Shown in pieces: positions 1 through 11,409 of a stretch of DNA of 64,000 nucleotides. The notes under the pieces are model-generated. The model was not told where the DNA came from. It did no database searches and saw nothing but the letters and a program-made list of their open reading frames with translations. The translations under genes were made by a program, and so were the position numbers. The DNA lies in contig JAJEKV010000035.1 of the NCBI GenBank assembly GCA_021234155.1, positions 2,606,001 through 2,670,000 on the forward strand, in the 5' to 3' direction. Position 1 is the stretch's first letter. Every line of letters begins with the position of its first letter. Source of the stretch: Isoetes taiwanensis. Taxonomy: Eukaryota > Streptophyta > Lycopodiopsida > Isoetales > Isoetaceae.

Positions 1-48
1 GCGGGGAATTCTTATTACATGTGAAGCGGGGGCGATTCTTTACGTTAC

Positions 49-857
49 GTGCTAGTTGAAGTGGGCCAAAAACATAAGAAAAGCCTAAAGAAGATCAATC
101 GATGCAGTGCGAGCTCTTTTAAAGAGACTGCTTTAAGATCAGACGACATGGCCGATAACCTCTTCAAATTTGGCTGGACAGGTGGCGAGCCATTGACTCC
201 TATAAGAATATGCGAGGGGCTTCACGGTACATTGCCGACGAGCCATTAGCACACGAGGCCCTCGGGCAGTGTCTACTTACAGGCAGTGAAGGACAAGGAA
301 GAAGCTAGCTCTAGAGGCAGGGAAACTACAGAAGTGACAGCAGGCCTTACAAGTGACGATGACAAGGCCAGGCAGTTGGAGGCAATGAGCAAACTGAAGA
401 AATATGCCGACAAGTATCCAGCGGGCTCGGCTTCACACATCCAGTCAACGTGGACAGGCTTTTCAGGTCCACTAAAGCTATTTATATCAGCAGAAGGTAT
501 GACAAGCAGCACTCCTTGGAGATATTGAACAGCATGATCGAAAATCCAGGGCAGGTGCCAATGCCTGCAGATGTAGTGCCTTACGATACCAGAACAAAAA
601 AGGTAATCATCTGGAGCAAGCTGGAGGACTTCATCGAGAACCCAGACATACATTTTATGATAATAGATGGCCAGCATTCAATAGAGGCCCAGAAGATTCT
701 CATCAAGAAGGGCCGCGACATCTTGGGAATCGGTTGTTCTATAAAAGCTGTATTACATCCGAAACTGCCGGTTCTGGCGGGTCAACAACACTGCCGAACT
801 AGCGAAATAAAGCGCCTCCTAAATGACATGGGAAAAACTTTCCTATACAAAAGGTAA
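49..857 (+). pseudogene. DGQHR/ParB-like protein, frameshifted fragment
   Basis: Three consecutive open stretches read like one protein broken by frameshifts: 49-249 (includes FGWTGGEPLTP), 286 to about 440 (lysine-rich, includes KKYADKYPAGSASHIQ) and 450-857. The last holds MIIDGQHSIEAQK, which resembles the DGQHR motif of ParB/DndB-like proteins. It is preceded by a conserved-looking stretch with RSTKAIYISRRYDKQ. The switch from the second to the third frame occurs near 440-450 without a splice signal, so a frameshift is more likely than an intron. The function is not known to me; the ParB-like reading rests on one motif. Four CpG-rich palindromes lie close by, and an FCP1-like phosphatase relic lies downstream on the same strand, so both may have belonged to one gene or mobile unit. 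Confidence 0.45.
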
Positions 858-958
858 TTCTCTTCCCACATTTTTATTTTTCAGTATTACCAAATCAGGC
901 CGGTAGCGATTTCATAGTAGAAGGCAATGGGTTCTGGGATGGTAGGCGTTTCGATCAA

Positions 959-991
959 ATAAGCAAATCGCGCCAGGCGCGATTTGCTTAT
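959..991. repeat. Perfect 33-bp palindrome, family A
   Basis: Arms of 16 bases (ATAAGCAAATCGCGCC and its exact complement) surround one central A. The core AAATCGCGCC/GGCGCGATTT recurs in this block only. The CpG-rich centre stands out in AT-rich DNA. Confidence 0.9.
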
Positions 992-1036
992 ACGACTAGA
1001 ACCATCTACTATTTCAAAAACCCTTTGCTATTTAGC

Positions 1037-1069
1037 GAAGGCAAATCGCGCCTGGCGCGATTTGCCTTC
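1037..1069. repeat. Perfect 33-bp palindrome, family A
   Basis: Same architecture as the copy at 959-991: 16-base arms (GAAGGCAAATCGCGCC and complement) around a single T. The outer bases differ from those of the first copy yet still pair, so compensating differences appear to have been kept. Confidence 0.9.
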
Positions 1070-1077
1070 TAATATGA

Positions 1078-1096
1078 AATCGCGCGTGGCGCGATT
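1078..1096. repeat. Shorter family A palindrome
   Basis: AATCGCGC, a three-base loop (GTG), then GCGCGATT. It lies nine bases after the 33-bp copy at 1037-1069. Half-sites of the same word are at about 3207-3219, 3268-3281 and 4799-4808. Confidence 0.8.
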
Positions 1097-1366
1097 ATAA
1101 ACTAGAAGGATTGTTTGAATTCACGATTATAAAGCTAACGAAGTTATTCCTTGCAGTCCCTATATAGAACAACTTCGGCATGCTCGGAACCAGTGGATTG
1201 AATATGGGGAAGCCAATGCCTACGAGGCAGGGCCCAGTCCAAAAGCGAATTCAAGTTCTTTGGAAAGGACACTTAGTGGGACTATAATACTGAGGACAAG
1301 ACCAAGGGCACCAGATCAAAGAAAAAAAGGAGATGAAAAGGGTGATCTTTGTAGAAGAACCAAGCT

Positions 1367-1657
1367 GTGCCCAAGGATGCACGCAAGATAGTTTTTGCTT
1401 CAGATCCCGTATGGGAGAAATGGAATGAATGCAGGGCGCCCTACGTGGAGAAGAAGTTGCCAGATTCACAAGGAAGATTTCCTCCTGTTGACACATCAAT
1501 TTTTGATATCCATATAACAGAGATGAGGAAGGCCCAGGGATTAGAAGATCAAGAACTCATCTCAGTCTTGGATAGGTTAATCAGAAAGGAAATCCTTTAC
1601 AAGAAAACCTCGGCAACAAAGGCTATGGAATCCTTTGAAGATGCATGCGACGAGTGA
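1367..1657 (+). pseudogene. Unidentified coding fragment
   Basis: An open stretch of 96 codons with ordinary protein-like composition, for example SDPVWEKWNECRAPYVEKK and VLDRLIRKEILYKK. It ends in ATGCATGCGACGAGTGA. The family is not recognised. It could be a later exon or frame-shifted continuation of the DGQHR-like relic upstream, because strand and base use agree and no other gene lies between, but the 858-1366 gap contains palindromes and no readable link. Confidence 0.35.
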
Positions 1658-3329
1658 AGAATATTAGAGTGCTCAAGAAGGCGGTTGGTGAGGAATTGCA
1701 AAGGCTTACATCAAGTGGTGGTCGTTGTCGGAGTTAGGACTAATGCAAAAGTATAACGTCTCCAACGGCGACCTAAAAAGAAGTATGTATTTTGGTCCAA
1801 GGACTTTGTCAAGCGGCCGAAGTTGAAGAAGCGTTGCAAAGATCGGTGGAATTCACACAAAAGTTGCATCCGACTTGAAAGCGAAAAGTCGCGTTGGTGA
1901 AGCGGAGACCGGAGGCGGAATCCACATTTTTTATCAAGTGTCCTTTGGTTTCAAGTGTGCCTTGCCGGAAGTGGGTGAAGGTCCTCATGATATCACACTC
2001 TTCGTGCTTGATAGTCGAGGCGCCCGGATGGTCGCTTGAAGACTATATCACGTTCTTCAACATATGCGTGGTTGCACGACGAAATGCATTACACAATCGT
2101 CACTATATGTCCCTCCGAGGCATGTCCTATGCATATGCTCTAAGTGCTGCAAATGACTTAGAATCGTGAAAGTCATACGACAGGCGATCCTCATAGATGA
2201 AACCAAGGATAGTGACTTGGCCTGACAAGTAAACTTTCTCATGTGCTTATTATTATGATAGCCATTATGGATGATAAGGAATATGAAAGGCTTAAGGAAA
2301 AGCGGATGGAGAGAAACTAGCATGGCGGTGCTATCAGTTAGATGAGCGCATCTGCGAAAGCGTCTTCTATCACGGAGCAAGAAGACAAGGGGAAATTTGT
2401 CAAGGTCGTGGAAGAGTTAGAGGAGGAAGAGGAGGATGAGGGAAGAAAACGAGGGCGACCCGGTTCTTGTGGGCCACATTAAGTATGAGCTCCTAACTTC
2501 ACATAAGGGGAAGCTAAACAAGAACGGGTTCTCTATGGATCTTTCGGTATCTCATTGAAGCATTTTGTCCATTGGGAACAACTTTTTGGGAACTTCACGT
2601 TGGAGGTTACATCGGTAGAGAAGCTTTGAAGTTAGCAAGGAAATGCGGGCGTCGTCTCAGATGATCGAGTTTAAATTTTTGGACCTCTTCTTTGAGAAAG
2701 TACTAGAGGAAGCCCCTAGGGGACCAATCGGCGGTGCAAAAACAAAGCTTCTAGCTCTAAGGCGAAATACCTTCAGATTTGCTTAAGGAGCGGGAGAGTC
2801 CGAGGCGGGCATTGCGTGGCACCAACTTCATGGATGACATGGACGAGCGGCCGGATCTCCAAGTACCTATCGACATACTGTGAACATTCTTGGCCACGAA
2901 AATATAGACCCGGTATGACAATGCCAAGGATGATGATAATAACAATCTTGATGATGAAGCGGACTCCAAATCGATAACACTAGCGGGTTAGCGTAAAGAG
3001 TAATGAACTATCAAGCGTAGTTCACACTATACGGATCTCAACCGATGTGGTTGGTGCTTCTAGCGGACAGGAGGCAATTCAGAATGAAGATGCAAGGGAT
3101 GAAGAGAACACGGGGAATGATGAAGGCGAAAGGTATCGTGACAATATTCCTTTTTTTTGATATCCATGCATTTTCAAACTAGAAGCTTATAGAAATGGCG
3201 TGGTTTTGGCGCGATTTGGAGTTTCCTAGAGCATACTTTTGAATTATGTTGACATGCATCATTCATGAAATCGCGCTGGCGTTTTGTTTTCCATTTCTTT
3301 CATCTCATACGTTATTGTTCTCCTTACGA
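1658..3329. other. Degraded region without a readable gene
   Basis: No long frame survives on either strand. A short acidic stretch followed by KRGRPGS can be read on the plus strand near 2400-2470, suggesting a decayed charged linker. Family A half-sites are at about 3207 and 3268. Confidence 0.4.
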
Positions 3330-3966
3330 AATGATTTGGCTTCCCCAAAAGTCTTGGTCTTTGATTTGAATGGTGTGCTATGTAGAGCGTTACCTAAAGC
3401 AACGTTTGAAAAGTCATGGTATGCGCCAACAACCATTTGAGACCGCATTACCAAATATGTTTACCCGCCCTTATCGGAAGGAGATGTTGGACCAGGCCTT
3501 GGTCTGTTTTTCGTTGTGCAATTTGGTCATCCATGGAGCATAGAAATATACAGGATGTTTTGAAAGTAGTGCACGAGCTAAATAGAAATTGGCGTCCATC
3601 ACGGGATCAAAGCAAATGTGCTTCATTCACAAACCCTAAAGAAGAACCGACAGGTAAAAGATATTTGTGAAATGCTTGCGCAACATGATGGATGCCCTAG
3701 GTGTTGAGGATAAGGAAGGCATAATCATTGTGGATGATGACGCTCTAAAGTGTTGCTTCAATCAGTCACAGTCATTGAATCCGCCATCCTATCATCCTGC
3801 AGATTTTGACAAAGACGACTTTCTGCTTCGTTTTGTTAGTGTCTTGCATGAAATAGCCTCAGGAAAAACGGTTGAAGAGATACAAACACTATACCCGCAT
3901 CTTGATCGGACAGGGGAAATTGACAGGGACCTTGAGAAAATCGTTCTAGAAAGGGAACTTTTTTGA
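3330..3966 (+). pseudogene. FCP1/HAD-like phosphatase relic
   Basis: The plus strand reads KVLVFDLNGVLCRALP near 3350-3400, resembling the N-terminal HAD motif of plant FCP1-homology (CTD-phosphatase-like) proteins, although the catalytic DxDx[TV] appears as DLNGV. A further part (RNIQDVLKVVHELN) is in another frame at 3416-3670. A third frame at 3667-3966 gives GIIIVDDDALKCCFNQ, YHPADFDKDDFLLRF and a C-terminal helix-rich end, matching the usual IDD(S)..K motif and acidic tail of that family. The frame changes mark it as a pseudogene or a heavily decayed copy. Normal members dephosphorylate serine residues, for example on the RNA polymerase II tail; no activity is expected here. Confidence 0.6.
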
Positions 3967-4160
3967 TATATATGTATCTGAAATACACTTTCCAAAAAAT
4001 TTGAATATGAAATATACTTTACACGAAAGGTTTTGAATATATACTGTGTTATTATATCAGCATTATTGGTTCTGTGTATGTATTGCTTTTTTATATTATG
4101 TGTATGGTTTGCTATACTTGCAATAATTTGTATGTATATACCGTCAATAATTTAGGTGCG

Positions 4161-4170
4161 TATAAATAGG
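4161..4170 (+). promoter_or_regulatory. TATA box candidate
   Basis: TATAAATAGG matches the plant TATA consensus closely and lies 76 bases before the ATG of the small ORF at 4246. Confidence 0.5.
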
Positions 4171-4245
4171 TATGCCTGAAATTGGCAAACCATAAACCCG
4201 GTCTCGCCTTCTCCTTGTTATTATGGCACATTCTATTACCGCAAG

Positions 4246-4434
4246 ATGAACTATGCGGACCTCTGCAGGTGCCGCGAGCTAGAAATAGAACTTCAGGACT
4301 GGCTTGATGTCGTTGCTATGAATCCTGTCGCTTCTATCCTCGATCCCTTTGATGTTGTAATCCATCTTATATGGAATCGAGCATGGTTTGTTCATGATCG
4401 GCGGGATCTCGGGACCGCTGCAATAGTCACCTGA
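4246..4434 (+). CDS. Small hypothetical protein, 62 aa
   Basis: An ATG-started frame of 62 codons lies behind a good TATA box at 4161, a plausible distance for a short 5' leader. The product is acidic and hydrophobic, with two cysteines near the N-terminus (DLCRCRELE) and a Trp-rich middle. I recognise no family. A family A palindrome lies about 60 bases after the stop. It may be a chance ORF; the promoter-like context is the only reason to list it. Confidence 0.25.
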   Translation: MNYADLCRCRELEIELQDWLDVVAMNPVASILDPFDVVIHLIWNRAWFVHDRRDLGTAAIVT

Positions 4435-4495
4435 GGGCGATGAATCTGATTAGTTTTTGTAGTTTATGTTCTATTGTATCGTTATTTATGCCAAG

Positions 4496-4518
4496 CAAAT
4501 CGCGCCACGCGCGATTTG
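4496..4518. repeat. Family A palindrome
   Basis: CAAATCGCGC and its exact complement, with a CAC loop. It lies between the small ORF and the minus-strand gene relic. Confidence 0.85.
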
Positions 4519-4849
4519 AACCACGAAAATCTCTGTTTTGTAGCAACTTGCTTGTTGTTATTTACTCGTAAAGCTTTACAATTTCATTGTTTAGATTTCG
4601 TTGTCGTCCGTGAATGTGCGAATTAATAGGCAATTTCCTGCTTTTTCAACTGCCTACATTCTGTCATAATATGGGTCATTTGCATCGAATATTTGAATGC
4701 CTTTGCATTTTCACATAAAATGCATATTCCCAGCCCGAAAATGAACACAGTGCAAAAGTGTGGTTAATTCAATATAATGGTCAATAAAATGCTTATACGG
4801 CGCGATTTTGGAATAGACATAATCCCAATTTAATTGAATGATGGTTAAA

Positions 4850-5491
4850 AGTACCTATTTTTTCAGTGATTTTCCCCGAGATTCTTCTTACAGCTTGAGG
4901 AGGCTTGAATTGTGGCCTAGTCATTTCAAGAGAGGAAGCATCATCTGTGTTTTGCTCTGCTTCCTCACTATTTGAAATGCTTGCATGCTTCCTCTTATGT
5001 TGGGACGGAGAGGCTTCAGACCCTTTTTCTCTTAACTGTTGCCAGAAACTCAACCAGTTTATTTCTTTACCTTTTGTGTGAAGGTAATACGCAATAGCCA
5101 TAGTCTGTGAGGCCATGCCTCCCCAGGCACACGACCTTTGTGAGATTTTTTGGTAAAGGGACATATATTCATTATACCTCTCCTTGCTCAGATTTTTCAA
5201 CCTGCATGATGAAACAAAACAACATTTCAAACAACAGAGATCATGGGCATCCTCGAATCCAGCATGCAACCCACCTATAATTGGATTTGCCTGCTACTTT
5301 CGACCCCAAACAGACTCAATTTCTTCTTGTGTGGCATAATGATTTTCTTTCCTGTACATATCCTTGTAGGTGTATCCTCTGGCATTCAACTCCGGTATGA
5401 TCGAAGCCATTTCGTGATCGAATGTTCTTGGCAGGAATGGTAAACCTAGGTTAGGGAGGGCGCAGAACGTTTTTTTTTTTGAAAAATCCAA
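4850..5491 (-). pseudogene. Unidentified plant gene relic
   Basis: On the minus strand, 5491-5294 reads TFDHEMASIIPELNARGY..EEIESVWGRK. After an in-frame TAG and possible intron remains (acceptor-like TCATGCAG near 5201), it continues as NLSKERYNEYMSLYQ and CAWGGMASQTMAIAYYLHTKG, then a charged Ser/Glu-rich tail that ends before 4850. Composition is clearly protein-like across both parts. I do not recognise the family. The TAG and the doubtful splice phase argue for a pseudogene. It lies beside family A palindromes and may belong to the same block as the DGQHR-like relic. Confidence 0.45.
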
Positions 5492-5760
5492 GAAAAGACA
5501 AAAGTTTTGAATAGTTAATCATGATAATATTTGAAAAACTAACTGCCCCTCCCACGTTAAATTTGGTTTATTCCACCACACCGAGCACCCAAAATTGTGG
5601 TGCTAAAATGCACGTTTTTGATCCACTACAGCATGCTTTCACTCTTGATGCCATGTTGAAGACCCCTGAATGGTATTCTCCTATTTTCTGCCTCTTTGTC
5701 AGCATGTGTTCTGTTTATGGAGATGCTCACAAGGGCCATTTTGTCCACCTTGTCACTATA

Positions 5761-5821
5761 GCTCTAGAAGTCTCATTTACCTTCGTTTGCAACAAATAGA
5801 AGGTAAATGGACTTCTAGAGC
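5761..5821. repeat. Hairpin, about 22-bp arms
   Basis: GCTCTAGAAGT..CATTTACC and its complement face each other across about 16 bases with one small bulge. The left arm is part of the unit repeated at 6606-6672. Confidence 0.75.
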
Positions 5822-6055
5822 TAAGGGACACGTGTCCCGGGCAGTTAGCAACTACCAGCCCCTCGTTCTATTTCTAGTTTGGTTTACATGTTTCTCCCAT
5901 CAGCGCTGTTGTGCGCATCTCCACTCTAGAATTCTTCCGAGGCCTTTTCCCCCCACCCTCCCTCTACTGATATATTGCCTTCCTGCTTCAGTTTCCTGTT
6001 TGACCTCACCAGTATGACCTGCTTTAGTTATTGTGTTTTGGTGGAGTAGGTGTAT

Positions 6056-6230
6056 GGAGCCTTGGTGGCTTATTTCGGTATGGTTTTTGGTCTATGGTTT
6101 GGAGCCTTGGTGGCATATACTGATATGGAATTATTGGTTTACGTGGTGGTAGAGCCTTGGTGGCTTGTTTGAGTTGGAAACCTTGGTGGTTGTTCTGTGG
6201 CTTTAGAGCCTTGGTGGCGTATGTTGGTAG
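6056..6230 (+). repeat. GAGCCTTGGTGGC tandem motif cluster
   Basis: The word GAGCCTTGGTGGC or a close variant appears about five times, spaced 27-50 bases apart, with variable spacers. Confidence 0.8.
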
Positions 6231-6979
6231 CCTTTGGGGCCAGTGGGCCCGGGGTTTGTCTTACTTGTGATTTTTTTTTCTTTTGCAGGAAAATGCAATA
6301 ACGTCTTAGAATTTTGGCTGGTGGAGCAGTGGCTTTCGATCAGGCTTCTATATAGCGGGTAGCTCATGCCAGCTCGTGGTTTCCTTTTAGAATGTATCTG
6401 TAAATCCAAAAAGACCTGTAGGCATGAGGGTCCCTTTTCCCTCTTCAGTTATGTATAGTGTCTCTTAGACGGTTGTTTATCTTTAGGGTTTCCTCGAAAA
6501 CCCGAAAGGGCGAGGTTTTCCTCCTAGGGATAAGCTCCCTTCTTAGAGATACTTTAGCATGCAGCATATCATGTTTCTGTTTATGGAGATGCCCACAAGG
6601 GCCATCATGTGTTCTGTTTATGGAGATGCCCACAAGGGCCATTTTGTCTAACTTGTCTCTATAGCTCTAGAAGGGTAGAGACCTGAAAGCCTCTTAGAAT
6701 TAGAGATGCTTCTAGCTAGAGTTCTTAAAACCCAATAAATGTGGCATGTGCACAAGATCCAACCTGGCTGTGGATGCTATGATGTGGTTCAGCACCAAAC
6801 AACGGACACAATTGGTGAAGCGGGGGTGGAGCCTTGCTGAGCATGGCTACTGAGGCTCCTACAGTGTGCTAGGCTTATAGTCAGTCACTGTGTGTGGGCC
6901 AGGTATGGGTCTGACACCTCCTGGGTCGTTGGATATGGCCTTTATGGACGTCCTCGACTTTGCATAGATTTAGGGGGGT

Positions 6980-8350
6980 AAGAAATTTAAAGCTAGGTTG
7001 CTAGCTCAAGGCTTTACTCAGAGGTATGGTCAAGATTATGAAGAAACTTTTTCTCCTCCTGTGAAAATGAACAGCATAAGGATGTTACTATCTATTGCAA
7101 ATGCAGCGGACTTAAAATTGCATCACATGGCTGTGAACACAGCATTTTTAAATGCAAAATTAGAAGAAGAAATTTACATGAGATTGTCTCCAGGGTTTGA
7201 AGGAGGGATAGGAAAAGTCTGGAAGTTAAACAAAGCAGTATATGGTCTCAAGCAATCCCCCAGGGAAGGGTACACACGTATAGATTCTTATCTTAGAGAA
7301 CAAGGGTTTATCAAATTGCAGTATGATGGAAATCTTTACAAATATCAAAGTGGAGATGAATGGTGTGTAATAGCACTCTATGTGGACGATAATATAATGG
7401 TGTCTAAAGATGTCAAGATCTTGGAGCATTGCAAAAATATTTTGAATAATAAATTTAAGATGTCTGACCTTGGTGAATTAAAACAATTCTTGGGAATTGA
7501 AGTGCATAGGGACAGAATGAGTAAAACCTTGACTCTTACACAGAAAGGCCAGATTGAAGGAATGCTTGATAACTTTAAGATGAAGGACTGCAATAGTTGT
7601 AAGACACCTATAGTACCTGGCTGCAAAATTTCTGCCAGGATGTGCCCAAAAAACAGATATGGAACGAGAAGAGATGAGGAATGTGCCTTACATGCCATTA
7701 ATAGGTTGCCTGTCCTATGTAGCAAATTGTACCAGGCCTGATATCATGTTAAGCAGATACAACAATGATCCAGGGAGAGAGCATTGGATAGCAGCAAAAA
7801 GAGTATTGAGTTATCTCAAGGGTACAATGAATCATGGCATTAGATATTGCACTGAAAATTTACAACTGCTAGCTTACTGTGATCCTGACTGGGGAGGAGA
7901 TCTTGATACAAGAAAATCCACCTCAGGTTCTTTGACATTTCTAGGGGGGCTCCAATCGCTTGGAAATGCAAGAAACAGAATGCTACTGCAATGTCCAGTG
8001 CTGAAGCTGAATATGCTTCAGCTGCATTAACTACCAAGGAGTTAATATGAGAAAGAAGGTTATTAATTGAATTAGGTTACAATCAGCTTAAAGCCACTGA
8101 ATTATATTGTGACAGTACCAGCTGCATTGCCATGACAAAGGATCCAGTTCTTCACGAGAGATCCAAGCATATAGAACTGGGGGTACATTTAAATAGGGAA
8201 GTGGTGGGAAAGGATATAGTTAAACTGATATATGTAAATGCTTCAAAGCAGTTGGCAGACATCTTAATTAAAGCTTTACCAGAAATCAAATTTGCAGAAT
8301 TGAAGAATTTAATACAGTGCATTACTTATAACATGAAGGGGGAATTGTAG
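6980..8350 (+). pseudogene. Ty1/copia retrotransposon pol fragment (RT and RNase H)
   Basis: From about 6985 the frame reads the start of the copia RT domain (RLLAQGFTQRYGQDYEETFSPP is the usual conserved opening), then AVNTAFLNAKLEEEIYM, KLNKAVYGLKQSPR and YVDDNIMV (catalytic YVDD at 7379-7390). The normally conserved D-V-x-T-A-F-L position is N-T-A-F-L, which may abolish catalysis. After a frame change near 7660 the RNase H part follows (GCLSYVANCTRPDI, KRVLSYLKGT, STSGSLTFLGG), then a third frame to KGEL and the stop at 8348-8350. A polypurine run AAGGGGGAATTG at the end fits a PPT. Gag, protease and integrase are absent, and the left junction at about 6980 is abrupt, so this is a 5'-truncated copy. 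Confidence 0.9.
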
Positions 8351-11300
8351 AGTTGATCATATTATAATTATGGCAGTTGACATCTAGAAGATATGATCAT
8401 GAGACAAAGTGTTGTTTAAGCTAATTTAATGTTTGAAGATTAAAATTCGTAAGGGGCAAGCAAGATAATGGTTAAAAAGGAAAAAACTATTTATAGAAGT
8501 GCATTCCGATGAAGGACACATCAATATATATTTGGGGGAGAACCTTATTTCAAGTTCCTGATTAAGCATGCACAAGAATAAGACTTGGTCGATTGGTTTG
8601 CCACAGCGCCCAGATCAAGACCTATAAAAAATCTAAGGAGGAATATATTGATGGATCGGGTGGATTACTAACAATGCAAGTGGTAGAAGATTGATCCGAT
8701 CAAGTGTTTGGGCTGTCGAGATTTCTGGTCAACAAAGCTACAGTAACTCAGTCAATACCTCTGCTACAGTCTATATGAAAATCATGATTATTGGTGATTG
8801 AGGCATTAGCATAAGTTGGAGAACTAATAGTTGAACTATTCAATTTTATCTTTGAATAGCCTAGATTGAATATTGTCAATAGCTTAATTACTTCAGCAGG
8901 ATCCTCAAGGAAGTTGTTGTGGTCTGTACACTCCGCCCATCTATAAAACCAGAAAACCTTAACAGACCATGACTCAACAATGCAAAATGGAAGGGCTTCA
9001 GAGTTCCATCCTCATATCTGGGTCACAGTTTGATACTGCAGGCTTGTCTGGATTTGCAACTACATTTCGATAAACAGGGACTTCCTAAAAAGCGGATTTA
9101 GCTACAACGTTGGCGTGGCTGGATCTAAAATAGCCTTGGCTTATCATCTGTAGAACGGGTTACACTTTGCAAGATCTTTTCCATACATTTAATTTTTTTT
9201 CTTCTGCTGGATGTGGCTATAGCGACAGCGCTGGGAGGAAATAGGACAAATAAAACAACCAAACAGGCAATAAATAGATAGGGATGCAACTTCTCAGAGC
9301 TGCCCACAATGCATCGCCGGTCTTAATGTCCAAATTAGCGCTCTCCGACCAGTTTAAAGCCCAAATCGGCTCCTTCCAAGAGGATTCGGACTGACCCAAT
9401 GGACGTAATGAAATCTGTCCCGTTCCTGCTGTTCTGTGTTAGCTTTGAATTTGTTTGATGCAAAAAATCTGAGTTAGGTCGAACGATTTTGTGGGAGATG
9501 GCTTTGCTTGCTGCAGAAAACCTCAGTTAGGCCAAAGTTGCCGCCTCTACCTAAAAAAGAAAGCAGCATCTATTCTTATCCATCCCCAAAACATCGGCTT
9601 CTTTCCTTCACCTTCCTTTCTTTTAACCATTGCAAAAAGAGGCCATTCAAAAAATCCAAAAAGGAAACATGACCTTAAGCTGCTCAAACATGGCAAAATA
9701 TATGGTTTTGTACACAATACCATACAAGAATCATAGTCCAAACCACTGCCAGAAGTTCCTCTCGCAATATGAAACAAATTGGGCAAAGTATATCATACAT
9801 GTTCAATTTAACATTACATGTTCAATGTAACTTAAGATGAGACCGCGGCCATAGAAGCTACGATATATTACCATCTATGAAGCTTCCATACTTCACATTG
9901 GTTACAACATGACAATAGATGAATGCCTATCTCTAAATAAAATCTAGAAAATAACATAGACCTTTCCCTTTCCTTATAAAGCCTCTGGCGTGCCTTTTTG
10001 CTAGTTGATTAATTTTTTTTTTCCCCAACGAAAAATTTGTAAAACGAATTTGCAAACATAATGAGAAATAAAAACAACGGCAAATAGAGAATAAGCTAAA
10101 CTTATGGAAGCGCCATTTATGGTACTATACACGTAATCCAATATTCTGATTGGAGACACCCTAATACGTGACTACAAGTGGTGATTTTGTTGATGGAAAT
10201 GGTGTTGAGATATAATATGGCCACTTATGGCCTGCTCCTAACCCATTTATCCTATCTTCTTATTAAATACCTCAATAAGTTTTTGACTACACAAAATTTT
10301 GAAAGGTCACATCTTACACATAGCAAGGTTTAGTAAATATCGAATTGGGTACTAAACCTGTAAAAACTACAAGTATGTGTTTTAGACTGGCCACTACCTT
10401 TTGATCATGGCATGCACATATCCTACTCTGACGTACTAAGTATTTTTGAAAAAATATGACTGTGTGCCCAACTAGCCCACTAAAAATAAAAAAAAGGGGA
10501 AAATTACGCTCACTGCATGGACCATGATTTGCATGCATTGCATGCACTTGCTTTCAAATGTAATGCATCATGTGACAGGGTCTTTTTAATTAAGATCATG
10601 CTAACTTGTTCAAACTTGTTTTGAAAGTTTCAAAAAAGCATTAGAACAATTCCAAAGGATTTGTTGCTTGCAGATACGATAATATCAAATGGTTATAAGA
10701 CCCCTTCACATTATAAAAATGGGAGAACATGGTATATGACTAAAATAAAAAAGTCAACATCTATATACTAAATTTGCAAGATGTAGTTCGTTTAGTCAAA
10801 AGCACATTTTACTGAAGAAAAGGTCGCTAGAGTTGTTTTCCTATGACCATATATGTAGAAAATCAAAGAATAGGAGTCTCTTATAAACATTCTTTGAAAC
10901 ATTATATGGCCACCTTCTAACTGTAATGTGCAATATACACCTCGTATTTTTTTTTTTTCAATAGTATATGATTTGCAGTAATAAAACAAGCATAGCAAAT
11001 ATGAGAATGTGCTGTTATGTTTGACTAAATGAAGAACCTAACATGAAGTGAGCAAGCTCCAATACATCTGTTAGTGTTTAAATACACATATATTGATAAG
11101 ATCTGTTAGTATACACATATATTGACAGGGAATGATTTAGTTTGTCAAAGCCTTTACGAATAGAAAATTGGAAGTCAAACGACTAAGTACTTACCACCAT
11201 GTTCTCACATTATTCCTGCACGTAGTAGTGTTGAAAGAACATAAAATTCCCATTTTCTATCAGTGATGAATGGGAAGTTCCCTCTTCAAGTTTTTTGGTG

Positions 11301-11371
11301 TACATAAATGTCTTCTAAGGACCTCGTCCACCATGTATAATAGAGCTTAGTTGTCCACTCATGTATTCTCA
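8351..11371. other. No gene recognised; possible copia LTR at its start
   Basis: The sequence after 8345 begins TGTAGAGTTGATC directly after the PPT, so the first few hundred bases may be a copia 3' LTR, but no 5' partner exists here to confirm it. The rest is AT-rich. A short duplication (ATACACATATATTGA with ATCTGTTAGT) is at about 11069-11127. No ORF above 80 codons looks real. Confidence 0.4.
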
Positions 11372-11372
11372 G

Positions 11373-11380
11373 TATTTAAG
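11373..11380 (+). promoter_or_regulatory. TATA-like element of the hevein gene
   Basis: TATTTAAG lies 30 bases before the first ATG at 11410. If it is used, the transcript starts close to that ATG, so the second or third in-frame ATG (11419, 11446) could be the real start. Confidence 0.4.
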
Positions 11381-11409
11381 CCCTAAGTTTGGTTCTTCAT
11401 TTCAATATC

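Larger units (their letters stand above)
5492..6979. other. Non-coding composite repeat block
   Basis: No coding frame is convincing. The block holds two copies of a 65-70 base unit (5703-5771 and 6606-6672, plus a half copy at 6568-6605), a strong hairpin at 5761-5821, a GAGCCTTGGTGGC repeat cluster, a good splice-acceptor-like site (T-rich tract then TTTTGCAG near 6289) and, at 6485-6535, a hairpin related to the LINE 3' stem-loop family. It may be the non-coding part of an old transposon. Confidence 0.5.

Noticed and set aside
273-677. A 134-codon minus-strand ORF
   Set aside because: It lies antisense to the DGQHR-like frame and has no recognisable motif.
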